Of a stretch of DNA of 5,148 nucleotides, positions 1 through 5,148 are shown in pieces (the first letter of the stretch is position 1; each line of letters starts with the position of its first letter). Source of the stretch: Terriglobia bacterium. Lineage in GTDB: Bacteria > Acidobacteriota > Terriglobia > UBA7540. The position numbers and the translations under genes were made by a program. The notes under the pieces are model-generated. The model was not told the DNA's origin, ran no database searches, and saw only the letters and a program-made list of their open reading frames with translations. The stretch lies in NCBI GenBank assembly GCA_030040455.1, contig JASHTR010000342.1, positions 1 to 5,148 on the forward strand. The letters run 5' to 3'.

Positions 1-2
1 TT

Positions 3-344
3 GGGAACATTCCCCGCGTACCGCGCGACGAGGCTATGAAAATATTCAAGCGTGATCGCTTCAAATGCCAATACTGCGGATTGGAGGGCCTGGCCAGCTT
101 CGAAAATTGGATGCTGTTGACGGTGGACCATATCCACGCTTATGCCAAGGGTGGATCGCTCAAGGCTGACAACCAGGTGACCACCTGCCAGCCCTGCAAC
201 ACCATCAAAGGGACCAAGGATTTCAAGTCGCTTGCGGAAGCCAGAAAGTACGTTCAGGCAAAGCGCGAGGAGTGGCGAGAGATTTACAAGGAGCAACTCC
301 AGGCCTTGCACAGCCCAAGCCCACGGCCGGCCCATGCGGGTTAG
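3..344 (+). CDS. HNH endonuclease, 5' end probably outside the window
   Basis: Small HNH-family nuclease (zinc-ribbon type), expected to cut DNA using a metal held by the beta-beta-alpha HNH fold. Numbered from the ATG at 36, one sees CxxC at C11/C14 (CQYCG), the DH pair D31-H32, N46, a second CxxC at C51/C54 and the following N55 and K58. This is a complete motif set: two zinc-binding CxxC pairs around the catalytic His and Asn. The frame stays open upstream of that ATG to the left edge and reads NIPRVPRDEA, which resembles the basic run that usually precedes the CQYCG segment in this family. The true start therefore probably lies outside the window, although the ATG at 36 (102 aa) cannot be excluded. 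The C-terminus after about residue 90 is Pro/His-rich and unconserved. The gene converges on the PAP2 gene and no phage or restriction partner is visible, so the cellular role is unknown. Confidence 0.85.
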   Translation, partial: GNIPRVPRDEAMKIFKRDRFKCQYCGLEGLASFENWMLLTVDHIHAYAKGGSLKADNQVTTCQPCNTIKGTKDFKSLAEARKYVQAKREEWREIYKEQLQALHSPSPRPAHAG

Positions 345-372
345 GCCCACGACTGAGGTCGCGCTCTGTTCC

Positions 373-387
373 GCAGCATGGTGCTGC
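373..387. other. Short perfect hairpin between convergent genes
   Basis: GCAGCA at 373-378 and TGCTGC at 382-387 form a perfect 6-bp stem around a 3-base loop, in the 44-base gap between the convergent HNH and PAP2 genes. Its placement fits a shared transcription end, but neither side has a T-run, so it is not a textbook intrinsic terminator. It may be coincidental. Confidence 0.3.
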
Positions 388-388
388 T

Positions 389-1333
389 TCATGCGATGCT
401 GGATTGTGTTTGCGCAGGGGAGCCGGCGGCCTCCACCGCGCCGGTTTCTCGATCGGGTGGAAAGCCTGTTCCCTCGGATATGGGGACAATGACCGCGCGG
501 AGGACTACGTAGCGGGCAATGACATAGCCAAAAACAGCGCCCGCGAAGACGTCGGAGGGAAAATGAGAAAGAAGCGTAATCCTTGAGAAGCCGATGATTG
601 CAGCCAGGCCGTAGCTGATTCGCGGTACCCATGAGTAGTGACGGTACCGAATAGCAAAAACCGTGGCAATCGAGATGGCGGCGATCATATGGCCGGAGGG
701 AAAACTGCCGGGCCCGCTATACCAGGCGCCTTTATCCATAAACCAGGAGCTGAGAAAGTGGTCGTAAGTCCTTATGTCCTGCGGGCGCACGCGCCGGTCA
801 AGCCCTTTCAGCACTTGGGTGAGGATCTCTGAATCCATGACGGCTTGGAGGCTATAAAAGAAGGTTTGGCGCAGGTATTTGAAGGCGGGGAACAGGCCGA
901 TCGCTAATGAAGAAAACATGACAAGCCACATTAACGTTGTCGCATTGTGACCGCTGACAATGCGATTGAACTCGTGGAAAGCGCGGGTATGCCGGAAGTA
1001 AGAGGGATCATACGGATCGAGCACGAGCAGCCCGCCGAGAATTGCAAAAAAGATCAAGGTAGGCTTCCAATGCTTTCCTTGGAGCAATTGAAGGGGGAAT
1101 AACCAGATCTGCTTCTGATCCTGAAGAATGCCGGGCAGTAGTCGCAGCAGGGAAACCGGGCGCAATGCGGCGCGTCCGGGCGGCGGGGAGGTCTCGGGAG
1201 CGGACGAGCTTCGGCCCTCGGTGTGGATACTCACGTGCGGAAAGCCGTTACTTTTCGAGATCAAGCGTGAAGCCCCGTGTTTTTGCGGTGGCCAAGAAAG
1301 GACTGAAACACCCCTCGATTCTAGACGACACAA
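389..1333 (-). CDS. PAP2-family membrane phosphatase
   Basis: Membrane phosphatase of the PAP2 (type 2 phosphatidic acid phosphatase / haloperoxidase) superfamily, which removes phosphate from lipid phosphates such as phosphatidate or undecaprenyl diphosphate; the substrate here cannot be told. All three signature motifs are present in the 314-aa reading: C1 KX6RP (K176 to R183-P184), C2 PSGH (212-215) and C3 SRX5HX3D (S250-R251, H257, D261), so the catalytic histidines and binding residues are intact. Hydrophobic segments lie near 92-106, 132-150, 215-229, 239-255 and 262-279. The start is uncertain. The longest frame begins at a TTG with AGGA six bases upstream (complement of 1340-1343), but the first ~55 residues are polar, Ser/Pro-rich and unlike the family core. 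A GTG at residue 34 is an alternative without a clear ribosome site. It is divergent from gph and convergent with the HNH gene, with no obvious operon partner. The tail after residue 283 is probably cytoplasmic or disordered. Confidence 0.9.
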   Translation of the reverse strand: MCRLESRGVSVLSWPPQKHGASRLISKSNGFPHVSIHTEGRSSSAPETSPPPGRAALRPVSLLRLLPGILQDQKQIWLFPLQLLQGKHWKPTLIFFAILGGLLVLDPYDPSYFRHTRAFHEFNRIVSGHNATTLMWLVMFSSLAIGLFPAFKYLRQTFFYSLQAVMDSEILTQVLKGLDRRVRPQDIRTYDHFLSSWFMDKGAWYSGPGSFPSGHMIAAISIATVFAIRYRHYSWVPRISYGLAAIIGFSRITLLSHFPSDVFAGAVFGYVIARYVVLRAVIVPISEGTGFPPDRETGAVEAAGSPAQTQSSIA

Positions 1334-1392
1334 TCAAAATCCTGCAATGAAAATGTTGTATCCAAATATTTATGATAAGGCCAGAGGTTAAG
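1334..1392. promoter_or_regulatory. AT-rich divergent spacer, probable promoter region
   Basis: This spacer between the divergent PAP2 and gph starts is clearly richer in A+T than the flanking genes (notably 1350-1380), as expected where promoters lie. It carries AGGA (minus strand, 1343-1340) six bases before the PAP2 TTG and AGAGG (1383-1387) five bases before the gph ATG. I could not identify a -35/-10 pair with good spacing on either strand. TATGAT at 1371-1376 is too close to the gph ribosome site to be a convincing -10. Confidence 0.4.
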
Positions 1393-2067
1393 ATGCAGGA
1401 AGAGAATCATAGGTTTAAAAGCATCCGGCTGCTGATCTTCGACCTGGACGGCACGCTGATTGACAGTGAGAGGGATTTGGCGCTCAGCGTCAATGCCACG
1501 CGCAAGCAGGTAGGGATGGAGCCGCTCTCATCGGAGGTTATCGCTTCTTACGTTGGGAATGGCGTCACGACGCTGGTGCGGCGCGCCTTGGGAGAGGGAA
1601 CCTCAGAAGCAGCGGTTGAGAAGGCAACAAGCTTCTTTCTTGATTATTACCGGGCGCACATGCTTGACCACACCGACGTCTATCCAGGCGTCCGCGAAGC
1701 ATTGAGCGCCCTCAAAGAACACCGCCTCGCAGTGCTTACGAATAAACCGGTGAACTTCAGCCGGCAGATTCTGGCTGGCTTGAAGCTTGATTCGCGTTTC
1801 GCTTTTATTTATGGGGGTAATAGCTTTGATCAGAAGAAGCCCGATCCGGCAGGAGTCCTCCGACTGATGCGGGATACGGGCGTGGGCACTCGGGAAACCA
1901 TGATGATCGGGGATTCAGAAACCGACGTGCAAACCGGGCGTAATGCGGGAGTGTGGACGTGCGGCGTGACCTACGGGATCGGCTCCCCGACGCTCGCCCG
2001 GGCTCAGCCGGACCTGACAATTGATGATCTGCGGGAACTTCAAGCGCTCCTCGACGGCCACGGATAA
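1393..2067 (+). CDS. gph: Phosphoglycolate phosphatase (HAD superfamily)
   Basis: HAD-superfamily hydrolase of the Gph type, a cytoplasmic Mg-dependent enzyme converting 2-phosphoglycolate to glycolate and phosphate. All four HAD motifs are visible in the 224-aa product: motif I DLDGT with nucleophile D17 and acid D19, motif II LTNKP with T116, motif III lysine in KKPDP (K149), and motif IV GDSETD (D174, D178). The helical cap between motif I and residue ~100 and the 224-aa length are usual for Gph. I chose the ATG at 1393 because AGAGG lies five bases before it; the in-frame ATG at 1372 has no ribosome site and adds only seven residues. It is the first gene of a forward operon, with the DUF2905 gene starting ten bases after its stop. 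Related HAD enzymes (pyrophosphatase PpaX, other sugar-phosphate phosphatases) share these motifs, so the exact substrate is inferred. Confidence 0.88.
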   Translation: MQEENHRFKSIRLLIFDLDGTLIDSERDLALSVNATRKQVGMEPLSSEVIASYVGNGVTTLVRRALGEGTSEAAVEKATSFFLDYYRAHMLDHTDVYPGVREALSALKEHRLAVLTNKPVNFSRQILAGLKLDSRFAFIYGGNSFDQKKPDPAGVLRLMRDTGVGTRETMMIGDSETDVQTGRNAGVWTCGVTYGIGSPTLARAQPDLTIDDLRELQALLDGHG

Positions 2068-2077
2068 CAGGGAACCC

Positions 2078-2323
2078 ATGCCCAGCGGGTTTGGCATTCA
2101 ACTCGGGAAGCTTCTCGTCGTTTTTGGCGCCGCCATCATCATTGTGGGGTTGATCCTGATTGCAGGTTTGAAGTTCCCGGGGTTGAGGTTCGGGAGGCTG
2201 CCGGGTGATATCGCTTATAAGGGAAAGAGTAATAGCTTTTATTTTCCTATTGTCACCTGCCTGGCGATCAGCGCGGTGGTGACGTTTATTTTCTGGCTGG
2301 TCTCATATTTTGCGAAGCGATAG
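2078..2323 (+). CDS. DUF2905 family small membrane protein
   Basis: Small integral membrane protein of 81 aa, recognised as DUF2905 by the order hydrophobic helix, GRLPGDI motif, FYFPI motif, hydrophobic helix. Here the helices are about 11-30 and 58-77, GRLPGDI is at 39-45 and FYFPI at 54-58. The function of the family is unknown to me. The ATG at 2078 is preferred over upstream in-frame starts inside gph because AGGGA (2069-2073) sits four bases before it and the family starts just ahead of the first helix. It lies ten bases after the gph stop, so the two genes are probably cotranscribed and perhaps translationally coupled. Two bases after its stop is the ATG of the xseA-like relic, suggesting that xseA once followed it directly. 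Confidence 0.85.
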   Translation: MPSGFGIQLGKLLVVFGAAIIIVGLILIAGLKFPGLRFGRLPGDIAYKGKSNSFYFPIVTCLAISAVVTFIFWLVSYFAKR

Positions 2324-2325
2324 CG

Positions 2326-2385
2326 ATGAACCAGACCGCTTTCACTCTGGGGATTCCGCGAAACGCTCTCGTGTTGTCATTCTGA
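2326..2385 (+). pseudogene. Broken duplicate of the xseA 5' end
   Basis: A 19-codon frame begins with ATG two bases after the DUF2905 stop. Its first 12 residues, MNQTAFTLGIPR, match the first 12 of XseA, MNQAAFSFEIPR, at eight positions. My hand count over the first 37 bases gives 27 identities, so the copy is real but diverged. The frame runs into the repeat at 2375-2402 and stops at a TGA (2383-2385) within it. The two ATGs are 118 bases apart and out of frame with each other. I read this as either the original xseA start, cut off by insertion of the repeat, or a tandem duplicate that later decayed. A translated leader peptide that couples DUF2905 and xseA translation is an alternative that the sequence cannot exclude. 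Confidence 0.6.
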
Positions 2386-2402
2386 GCGAAGCGAAGAATC
2401 TC
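2375..2402. repeat. Intergenic repeat with GAGCGAAGCGAAGA core
   Basis: A 28-base element that I recognise as a dispersed intergenic repeat type found between genes in many Acidobacteria and other environmental genomes. ATTCT at 2379-2383 and AGAAT at 2395-2399 form the arms of a small inverted repeat around the GCGAAGC core. The 14-base core GAGCGAAGCGAAGA (2384-2397) recurs exactly at 5011-5024 in this window. The repeat cuts off the xseA-like relic. It encodes nothing. Confidence 0.6.
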
Positions 2403-2419
2403 GGCATTTAAACACTCGG

Positions 2420-2426
2420 AAAGGGA
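2420..2426 (+). promoter_or_regulatory. Candidate xseA ribosome binding site, awkwardly spaced
   Basis: AAAGGGA is the only good Shine-Dalgarno-like run before xseA. It ends 17 bases before the ATG at 2444 and only two bases before an in-frame TTG at 2429, so it fits neither start well. This awkward spacing agrees with a rearranged 5' region. Confidence 0.35.
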
Positions 2427-2443
2427 ATTTGCGCGAGTTCGCA

Positions 2444-3802
2444 ATGAACCAAGCGGCTTTCAGCTTTGAAATCCCGCGAAGGGTTTACACGGTTTCTGCG
2501 CTGACGCAGGAGATCCGGAACGCTCTGGAACCCAAGTTTCTGGACGTTTGGGTCATGGGCGAGGTCTCCAATTTCCGCGCTGCTTCATCCGGACACCTTT
2601 ATTTCACACTCAAAGATGACGCCGCGCAGTTGCGCATCGTCTGCTTTCGCAATCAGGCGCGTTATCTCAAGTTCAAGCCTCAGGACGGCGTTTCTCTCAC
2701 GGTGAGAGGGCGGTTGAGCGTTTACGAAGCGCGCGGTGAATATCAGATCGTCGCCGAATATCTGGAGCCCGCGGGTCTGGGAGCGCTGCAACTGGCCTTT
2801 GAGCAGCTCAAGCAAAAGCTTGCCGCCGAAGGGCTCTTTGATCCGGCGCGTCGTAAGCCCCTGCCGCTTTTGCCTTCGACAGTCGGTGTCATCACTTCGC
2901 CCACTGGTGCCGTTATTCGTGACATTCTGCGCGTCCTGAAGCGTCGCTATCCCAACATGAACGTTCTGCTTTATCCGGCGCGCGTGCAGGGTGAAGTCGC
3001 CGCCGGGGAGATTGCGGAGGGGATTCGATATTTCAACCGAAACCATTCGGTGGACGTGCTGATCCTGGCGCGAGGAGGAGGTTCTCTTGAGGATTTGTGG
3101 CCGTTCAACGAAGAGGGATTGGCGCGGGCCATCGTGGCGTCAGAGATCCCGGTGATCTCTGCGGTGGGGCATGAGACCGACTTCACCATCGCGGATTTTG
3201 TTGCGGACTTACGAGCGCCGACGCCTTCGGCGGCCGCCGAAATGGTCGTTGGACGCAAGCAGGAATTTGAGGCGGATCTCCGCCAGCGCGAGCACCAACT
3301 GAATCAGGCGATGGGGCTGAAGCTTTACGAACGGAGCCAGCGCCTGACCGTGCTTGCGATGCACCGTGTTTTCCAGACCATGTCCGGACGGCTGGCGGAG
3401 AAATTGCAGCGGCTGGATGAATTGGGGATGGCCTTGGAAAGTGCTGCTCGCGCGCGACTCGGGCAATCACGGGAACACTGGCTGCGCGCTTCGGCGGGCA
3501 TCCTGCGGGTCGATTGGCGGCGGGTATTTGATTTGAAACGCGCGCGCCTTGTGCACATCGAGGTGGGCATTCATGCCCAGCTTGCCCGCACGCTCGCGGA
3601 ACGACGAAATCTCTATACGCATCTCCATGCCTTGCTACGGGAGAGGAGCCCGCTCGCGATCCTGGGCCGTGGCTATTCCATTACGAGAGATGTGAGCGGC
3701 AAAATTGTTCGCGATGCCGGGAGCGTTGAGTTAGAAACGGAGATCACGGTCCGGCTGGCGCGCGGCGAGCTTGGGGCTATGGTTCGGAGCAAGAAGTTGT
3801 AG
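2444..3802 (+). CDS. xseA: Exodeoxyribonuclease VII large subunit
   Basis: Large, catalytic subunit of exonuclease VII, a cytoplasmic complex of XseA with several small XseB subunits that degrades single-stranded DNA from both ends into oligonucleotides. The 452-aa product is close to the 456 aa of E. coli XseA. An N-terminal OB-fold for DNA binding spans about 13-110 (VWVMGEVSNF, GHLYFTLKDD). The catalytic domain follows at about 130-270 with GVITSPTGAVIRD, ARGGGSLEDLWPFNEE and SAVGHETDFTIADFVADLRA. D160, R210, H243 and D246 correspond, with constant offset, to residues I recall as essential in E. coli (D155, R205, H238, D241). A long helical, Arg/Gln/Leu-rich region (270-400), expected to bind XseB, ends in LGRGYSI. 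The ATG at 2444 matches the relic start; a TTG at 2429 would add MREFA. It is last in the gph operon. No xseB follows, so that gene must lie elsewhere if present. Confidence 0.95.
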   Translation: MNQAAFSFEIPRRVYTVSALTQEIRNALEPKFLDVWVMGEVSNFRAASSGHLYFTLKDDAAQLRIVCFRNQARYLKFKPQDGVSLTVRGRLSVYEARGEYQIVAEYLEPAGLGALQLAFEQLKQKLAAEGLFDPARRKPLPLLPSTVGVITSPTGAVIRDILRVLKRRYPNMNVLLYPARVQGEVAAGEIAEGIRYFNRNHSVDVLILARGGGSLEDLWPFNEEGLARAIVASEIPVISAVGHETDFTIADFVADLRAPTPSAAAEMVVGRKQEFEADLRQREHQLNQAMGLKLYERSQRLTVLAMHRVFQTMSGRLAEKLQRLDELGMALESAARARLGQSREHWLRASAGILRVDWRRVFDLKRARLVHIEVGIHAQLARTLAERRNLYTHLHALLRERSPLAILGRGYSITRDVSGKIVRDAGSVELETEITVRLARGELGAMVRSKKL

Positions 3803-3823
3803 CGCAAGGTCTGCTTTTTCACC

Positions 3824-3869
3824 CTGCGGCCTTTCGAGTTCTTTATTGAAAAGCTTGGAAAAGCCGCAG
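3824..3869. other. Alternative hairpin downstream of xseA
   Basis: CTGCGGC at 3824-3830 pairs with GCCGCAG at 3863-3869, and after one mismatch TTTC (3832-3835) pairs with GAAA (3858-3861), giving 11 pairs around a 22-base loop. The right arm shares bases 3865-3869 with the terminator stem at 3865-3890, so the two structures cannot form together. It lies 21 bases past the xseA stop and may help end xseA transcription, but no T-run follows on the plus strand. Confidence 0.4.
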
Positions 3870-3890
3870 CGTTAAGATACGAACGCTGCG
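3859..3890 (-). terminator. Probable intrinsic terminator of the CPBP gene
   Basis: CGCAGCGTT at 3865-3873 and AACGCTGCG at 3882-3890 form a perfect 9-bp GC-rich stem with an 8-base loop, starting directly after the CPBP protease stop codon (3891-3893, minus strand). On the minus strand the stem is followed by GC and then TTTT, a modest T-run. On the plus strand the stem could also act as an end point for xseA, but T-rich sequence is lacking there. Confidence 0.6.
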
Positions 3891-4859
3891 CTACCTGTTT
3901 GAATTGCTGAGAATCGGAAATCTGCTTTGACGATGGAGCAGGTGAAAGACAAGGAACAGATTGGCGATGATAATGAAAACAAACAGGCTGCCCTCCGGTC
4001 CGACGGCGCCGCCGGTGAGCCAGACGGGCCCGTGAAAGGAGGAATTCAACAGGTGGCCCGGGGCGACAATGCCGCTGTCCGGGACGGAATAAAGGAAAGT
4101 CTCCGAGAAGTCCCACATCGAATGAAAACCGATGGCAAACCAGAGGCTTCCGGTTCGTCGCACCGTAAAGCAAAAGAAAAGGCCGATCAGCGCGGCCGCG
4201 ACGCCGCCTTGCCAGTCTTCACCCGGGTTTGCCAGGTGTACTGCTCCAAAGGCAAGTGAGAGCAGGATGGCAGCGAGCCAGAATCCCATGCCGGTGGTGA
4301 GCGTCGAAAGAGCGTAACCGCGAAAGAGGAACTCTTCAAAGAATCCAACCACAAGGAAGCCCGCCGCCCAGAGCCCGCCCACAAAAACCGCTCTTCGCTC
4401 GTTCAACGCAAGGTTCCCGAAGCTAAAGCCGTGATAATACCGGATCAGCAGAAGCAGGCCCGTGATGGCGATCCCACCCCAAAGAACCCCCCACCAGAAG
4501 CGCGCGCCGAAGGCAGAACGTCCGGGGAGCGCGTAGTCGCGAAAAGAGCGCTTTTCGATCGCCCCCATCACGGCAGCGGCGACGAGGATGGCAAGCAGCA
4601 GCACGCCTTCTCCAACTACCAGAAAGCGAGGGCTAAAGTGGCTTGTGGAAGGCCTTGACAGGAGATGAGATGGCAGGCTGAAAACTGCCATGCAGGCTGC
4701 AGAGATGACGAGGAAAAGCAATAGCCGCCAGCCGGCTCGCATCTCTTTTCGGTTAAAGAAGAGCCGGTGGAGAAGGGTGGGAGTGGGCGGCCGCCCGGCG
4801 CCAGGGGCAGAAAACAGGCCCTCCGGAGAAGTCTGCTCCTGAGGATTAAGCAGAGTCAT
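3891..4859 (-). CDS. CPBP family intramembrane metalloprotease
   Basis: Multi-pass membrane protein of the CPBP (CAAX protease / bacteriocin-processing, formerly Abi) family, glutamate-type intramembrane proteases related to Rce1. In the 322-aa reading the motifs are EExxxR at E175-E176/R180 (FFEEFLFRGYAL), FxxxH at F204/H208 (FGAVH), and the third motif HxxxD at H246/D250 (GFHSMWD); all expected active-site residues are present. Hydrophobic segments lie near 43-61, 79-99, 120-139, 157-173, 191-207, 216-232 and 290-307. The N-terminal ~35 residues are polar and Pro-rich and probably cytoplasmic. I prefer the ATG at 4859; an in-frame GTG at 4901 would add 14 Arg/Ser-rich residues, and neither has a strong ribosome site. 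The gene converges on xseA and has no neighbour suggesting bacteriocin production or immunity, so its substrate is unknown. Confidence 0.9.
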   Translation of the reverse strand: MTLLNPQEQTSPEGLFSAPGAGRPPTPTLLHRLFFNRKEMRAGWRLLLFLVISAACMAVFSLPSHLLSRPSTSHFSPRFLVVGEGVLLLAILVAAAVMGAIEKRSFRDYALPGRSAFGARFWWGVLWGGIAITGLLLLIRYYHGFSFGNLALNERRAVFVGGLWAAGFLVVGFFEEFLFRGYALSTLTTGMGFWLAAILLSLAFGAVHLANPGEDWQGGVAAALIGLFFCFTVRRTGSLWFAIGFHSMWDFSETFLYSVPDSGIVAPGHLLNSSFHGPVWLTGGAVGPEGSLFVFIIIANLFLVFHLLHRQSRFPILSNSNR

Positions 4860-5148
4860 GGATGGAGACCGACTGCGTGACGGGTGCGTCCGTGTTCCCA
4901 CCGGCGCTGCCAGCGAGAGCCTACCCTCAGCCCATTCGCTCCATTCGAACGATCCCTTTGCTCCACTCCGGGCAGGCTATGAGCCGATTCGCTCCTCTTC
5001 AAGTCGCTCCGAGCGAAGCGAAGAGGCTTACGGCATACTACACGAAGGAACTCAGGGCGGACACCGCGAAGGGACATCGCCGCCACAGCGCAGCTACTTT
5101 GAGAACTAAGGTCCGGAAGGGCTAACTGCCTGTCGAGCCGCTGCCGGA
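4860..5148. other. Upstream region of the CPBP gene, no convincing gene
   Basis: These 289 bases contain only short overlapping frames on both strands, with Arg/Ser-rich translations and no recognisable motif, so I treat the stretch as mainly intergenic. It should hold the CPBP promoter on the minus strand, but I found no -35/-10 pair I would defend. ATTCGCTCC occurs twice (4934-4942 and 4987-4995). At the right edge a minus-strand frame (5148-5122) reads SGSGSTGS then stop, which could be the C-terminus of a gene lying beyond the window, but nine codons are too few to be sure. Confidence 0.5.
4994..5026. repeat. Imperfect inverted repeat sharing the GAGCGAAGCGAAGA core
   Basis: The arms at 4994-5008 and 5012-5026 pair at 12 of 15 positions: CCTCTTC with GAAGAGG outside, TCGCT with AGCGA inside, separated by a three-base mismatch, with a three-base loop CCG. 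The right part contains the same 14-base core as the repeat upstream of xseA. It is likely a second, divergent member of the same dispersed repeat type and could fold in RNA or act as a cruciform in the CPBP upstream region. Confidence 0.5.

Noticed and set aside
1371..1376. TATGAT as a -10 box for gph
   Set aside because: It would place the transcript start on or next to the AGAGG ribosome site at 1383-1387, and no matching -35 is found 16-18 bases upstream.
2585..3046. Minus-strand 153-aa open frame within xseA
   Set aside because: It is antisense to the conserved OB-fold and catalytic domain of XseA and shows no motif of its own.
3927..4259. Plus-strand 110-aa open frame opposite the CPBP gene
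   Set aside because: It lies entirely antisense to a gene with all CPBP motifs; its translation is Lys/Glu/Gly-rich with no family resemblance.
4856..5125. Overlapping frames on both strands upstream of the CPBP gene
   Set aside because: The translations are low-complexity Arg/Ser-rich, follow the inverted repeat, and have no convincing ribosome site or domain.
5122..5148. Minus-strand SGSGSTGS-stop as the end of an upstream gene
   Set aside because: Only nine codons are visible, so it cannot be separated from chance; it is noted in the intergenic entry only.
1..5148. A novel multi-gene defence or mobile system
   Set aside because: Although HNH, PAP2 and CPBP proteins can occur in defence or mobile contexts, here they are in separate, convergent or divergent units with a standard gph-DUF2905-xseA operon between them. 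No integrase, transposase, toxin-antitoxin pair or CRISPR array is present.

Overview
The window holds five clear chromosomal genes and one short gene relic. Base composition is moderately GC-rich, Shine-Dalgarno motifs are variable, and the intergenic repeat has the core GAGCGAAGCGAAGA, which I recall as common between genes in soil Acidobacteria and some related metagenome-derived genomes. Acidobacteriota is therefore my best guess at the source, but it is an inference from style rather than from a marker gene.

Layout from left to right. Positions 3-344 (+) are the 3' part of an HNH endonuclease gene whose frame is open to the left edge. It converges on a PAP2-family membrane phosphatase at 389-1333 (-). 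A short AT-rich divergent spacer (1334-1392) separates that gene from a tight forward operon: a phosphoglycolate phosphatase-type HAD hydrolase (gph, 1393-2067), a small two-helix DUF2905 membrane protein (2078-2323) and the large subunit of exonuclease VII (xseA, 2444-3802). A CPBP-family intramembrane protease (3891-4859, -) converges on xseA, with a hairpin-rich spacer between them. The last ~290 bases (4860-5148) carry no convincing gene apart from a possible 9-codon gene tail at the edge; they hold a strong imperfect inverted repeat.

Functionally these are ordinary housekeeping and accessory genes. gph fits clearance of 2-phosphoglycolate, including that arising from repair of oxidised DNA ends, and xseA degrades single-stranded DNA, so a DNA-repair theme for the operon is possible but speculative. 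xseB is not next to xseA.

The most notable observation is just before xseA. At 2326-2385 lies a 19-codon reading frame whose first 12 residues closely match the first 12 residues of XseA. It starts two bases after the DUF2905 stop codon and is ended by a stop codon inside the GAGCGAAGCGAAGA repeat. This looks like a diverged duplicate or broken original of the xseA 5' end, separated from the intact gene by a repeat insertion. I see no evidence for a defence system, CRISPR array, transposase, RNA gene or new multi-gene system.
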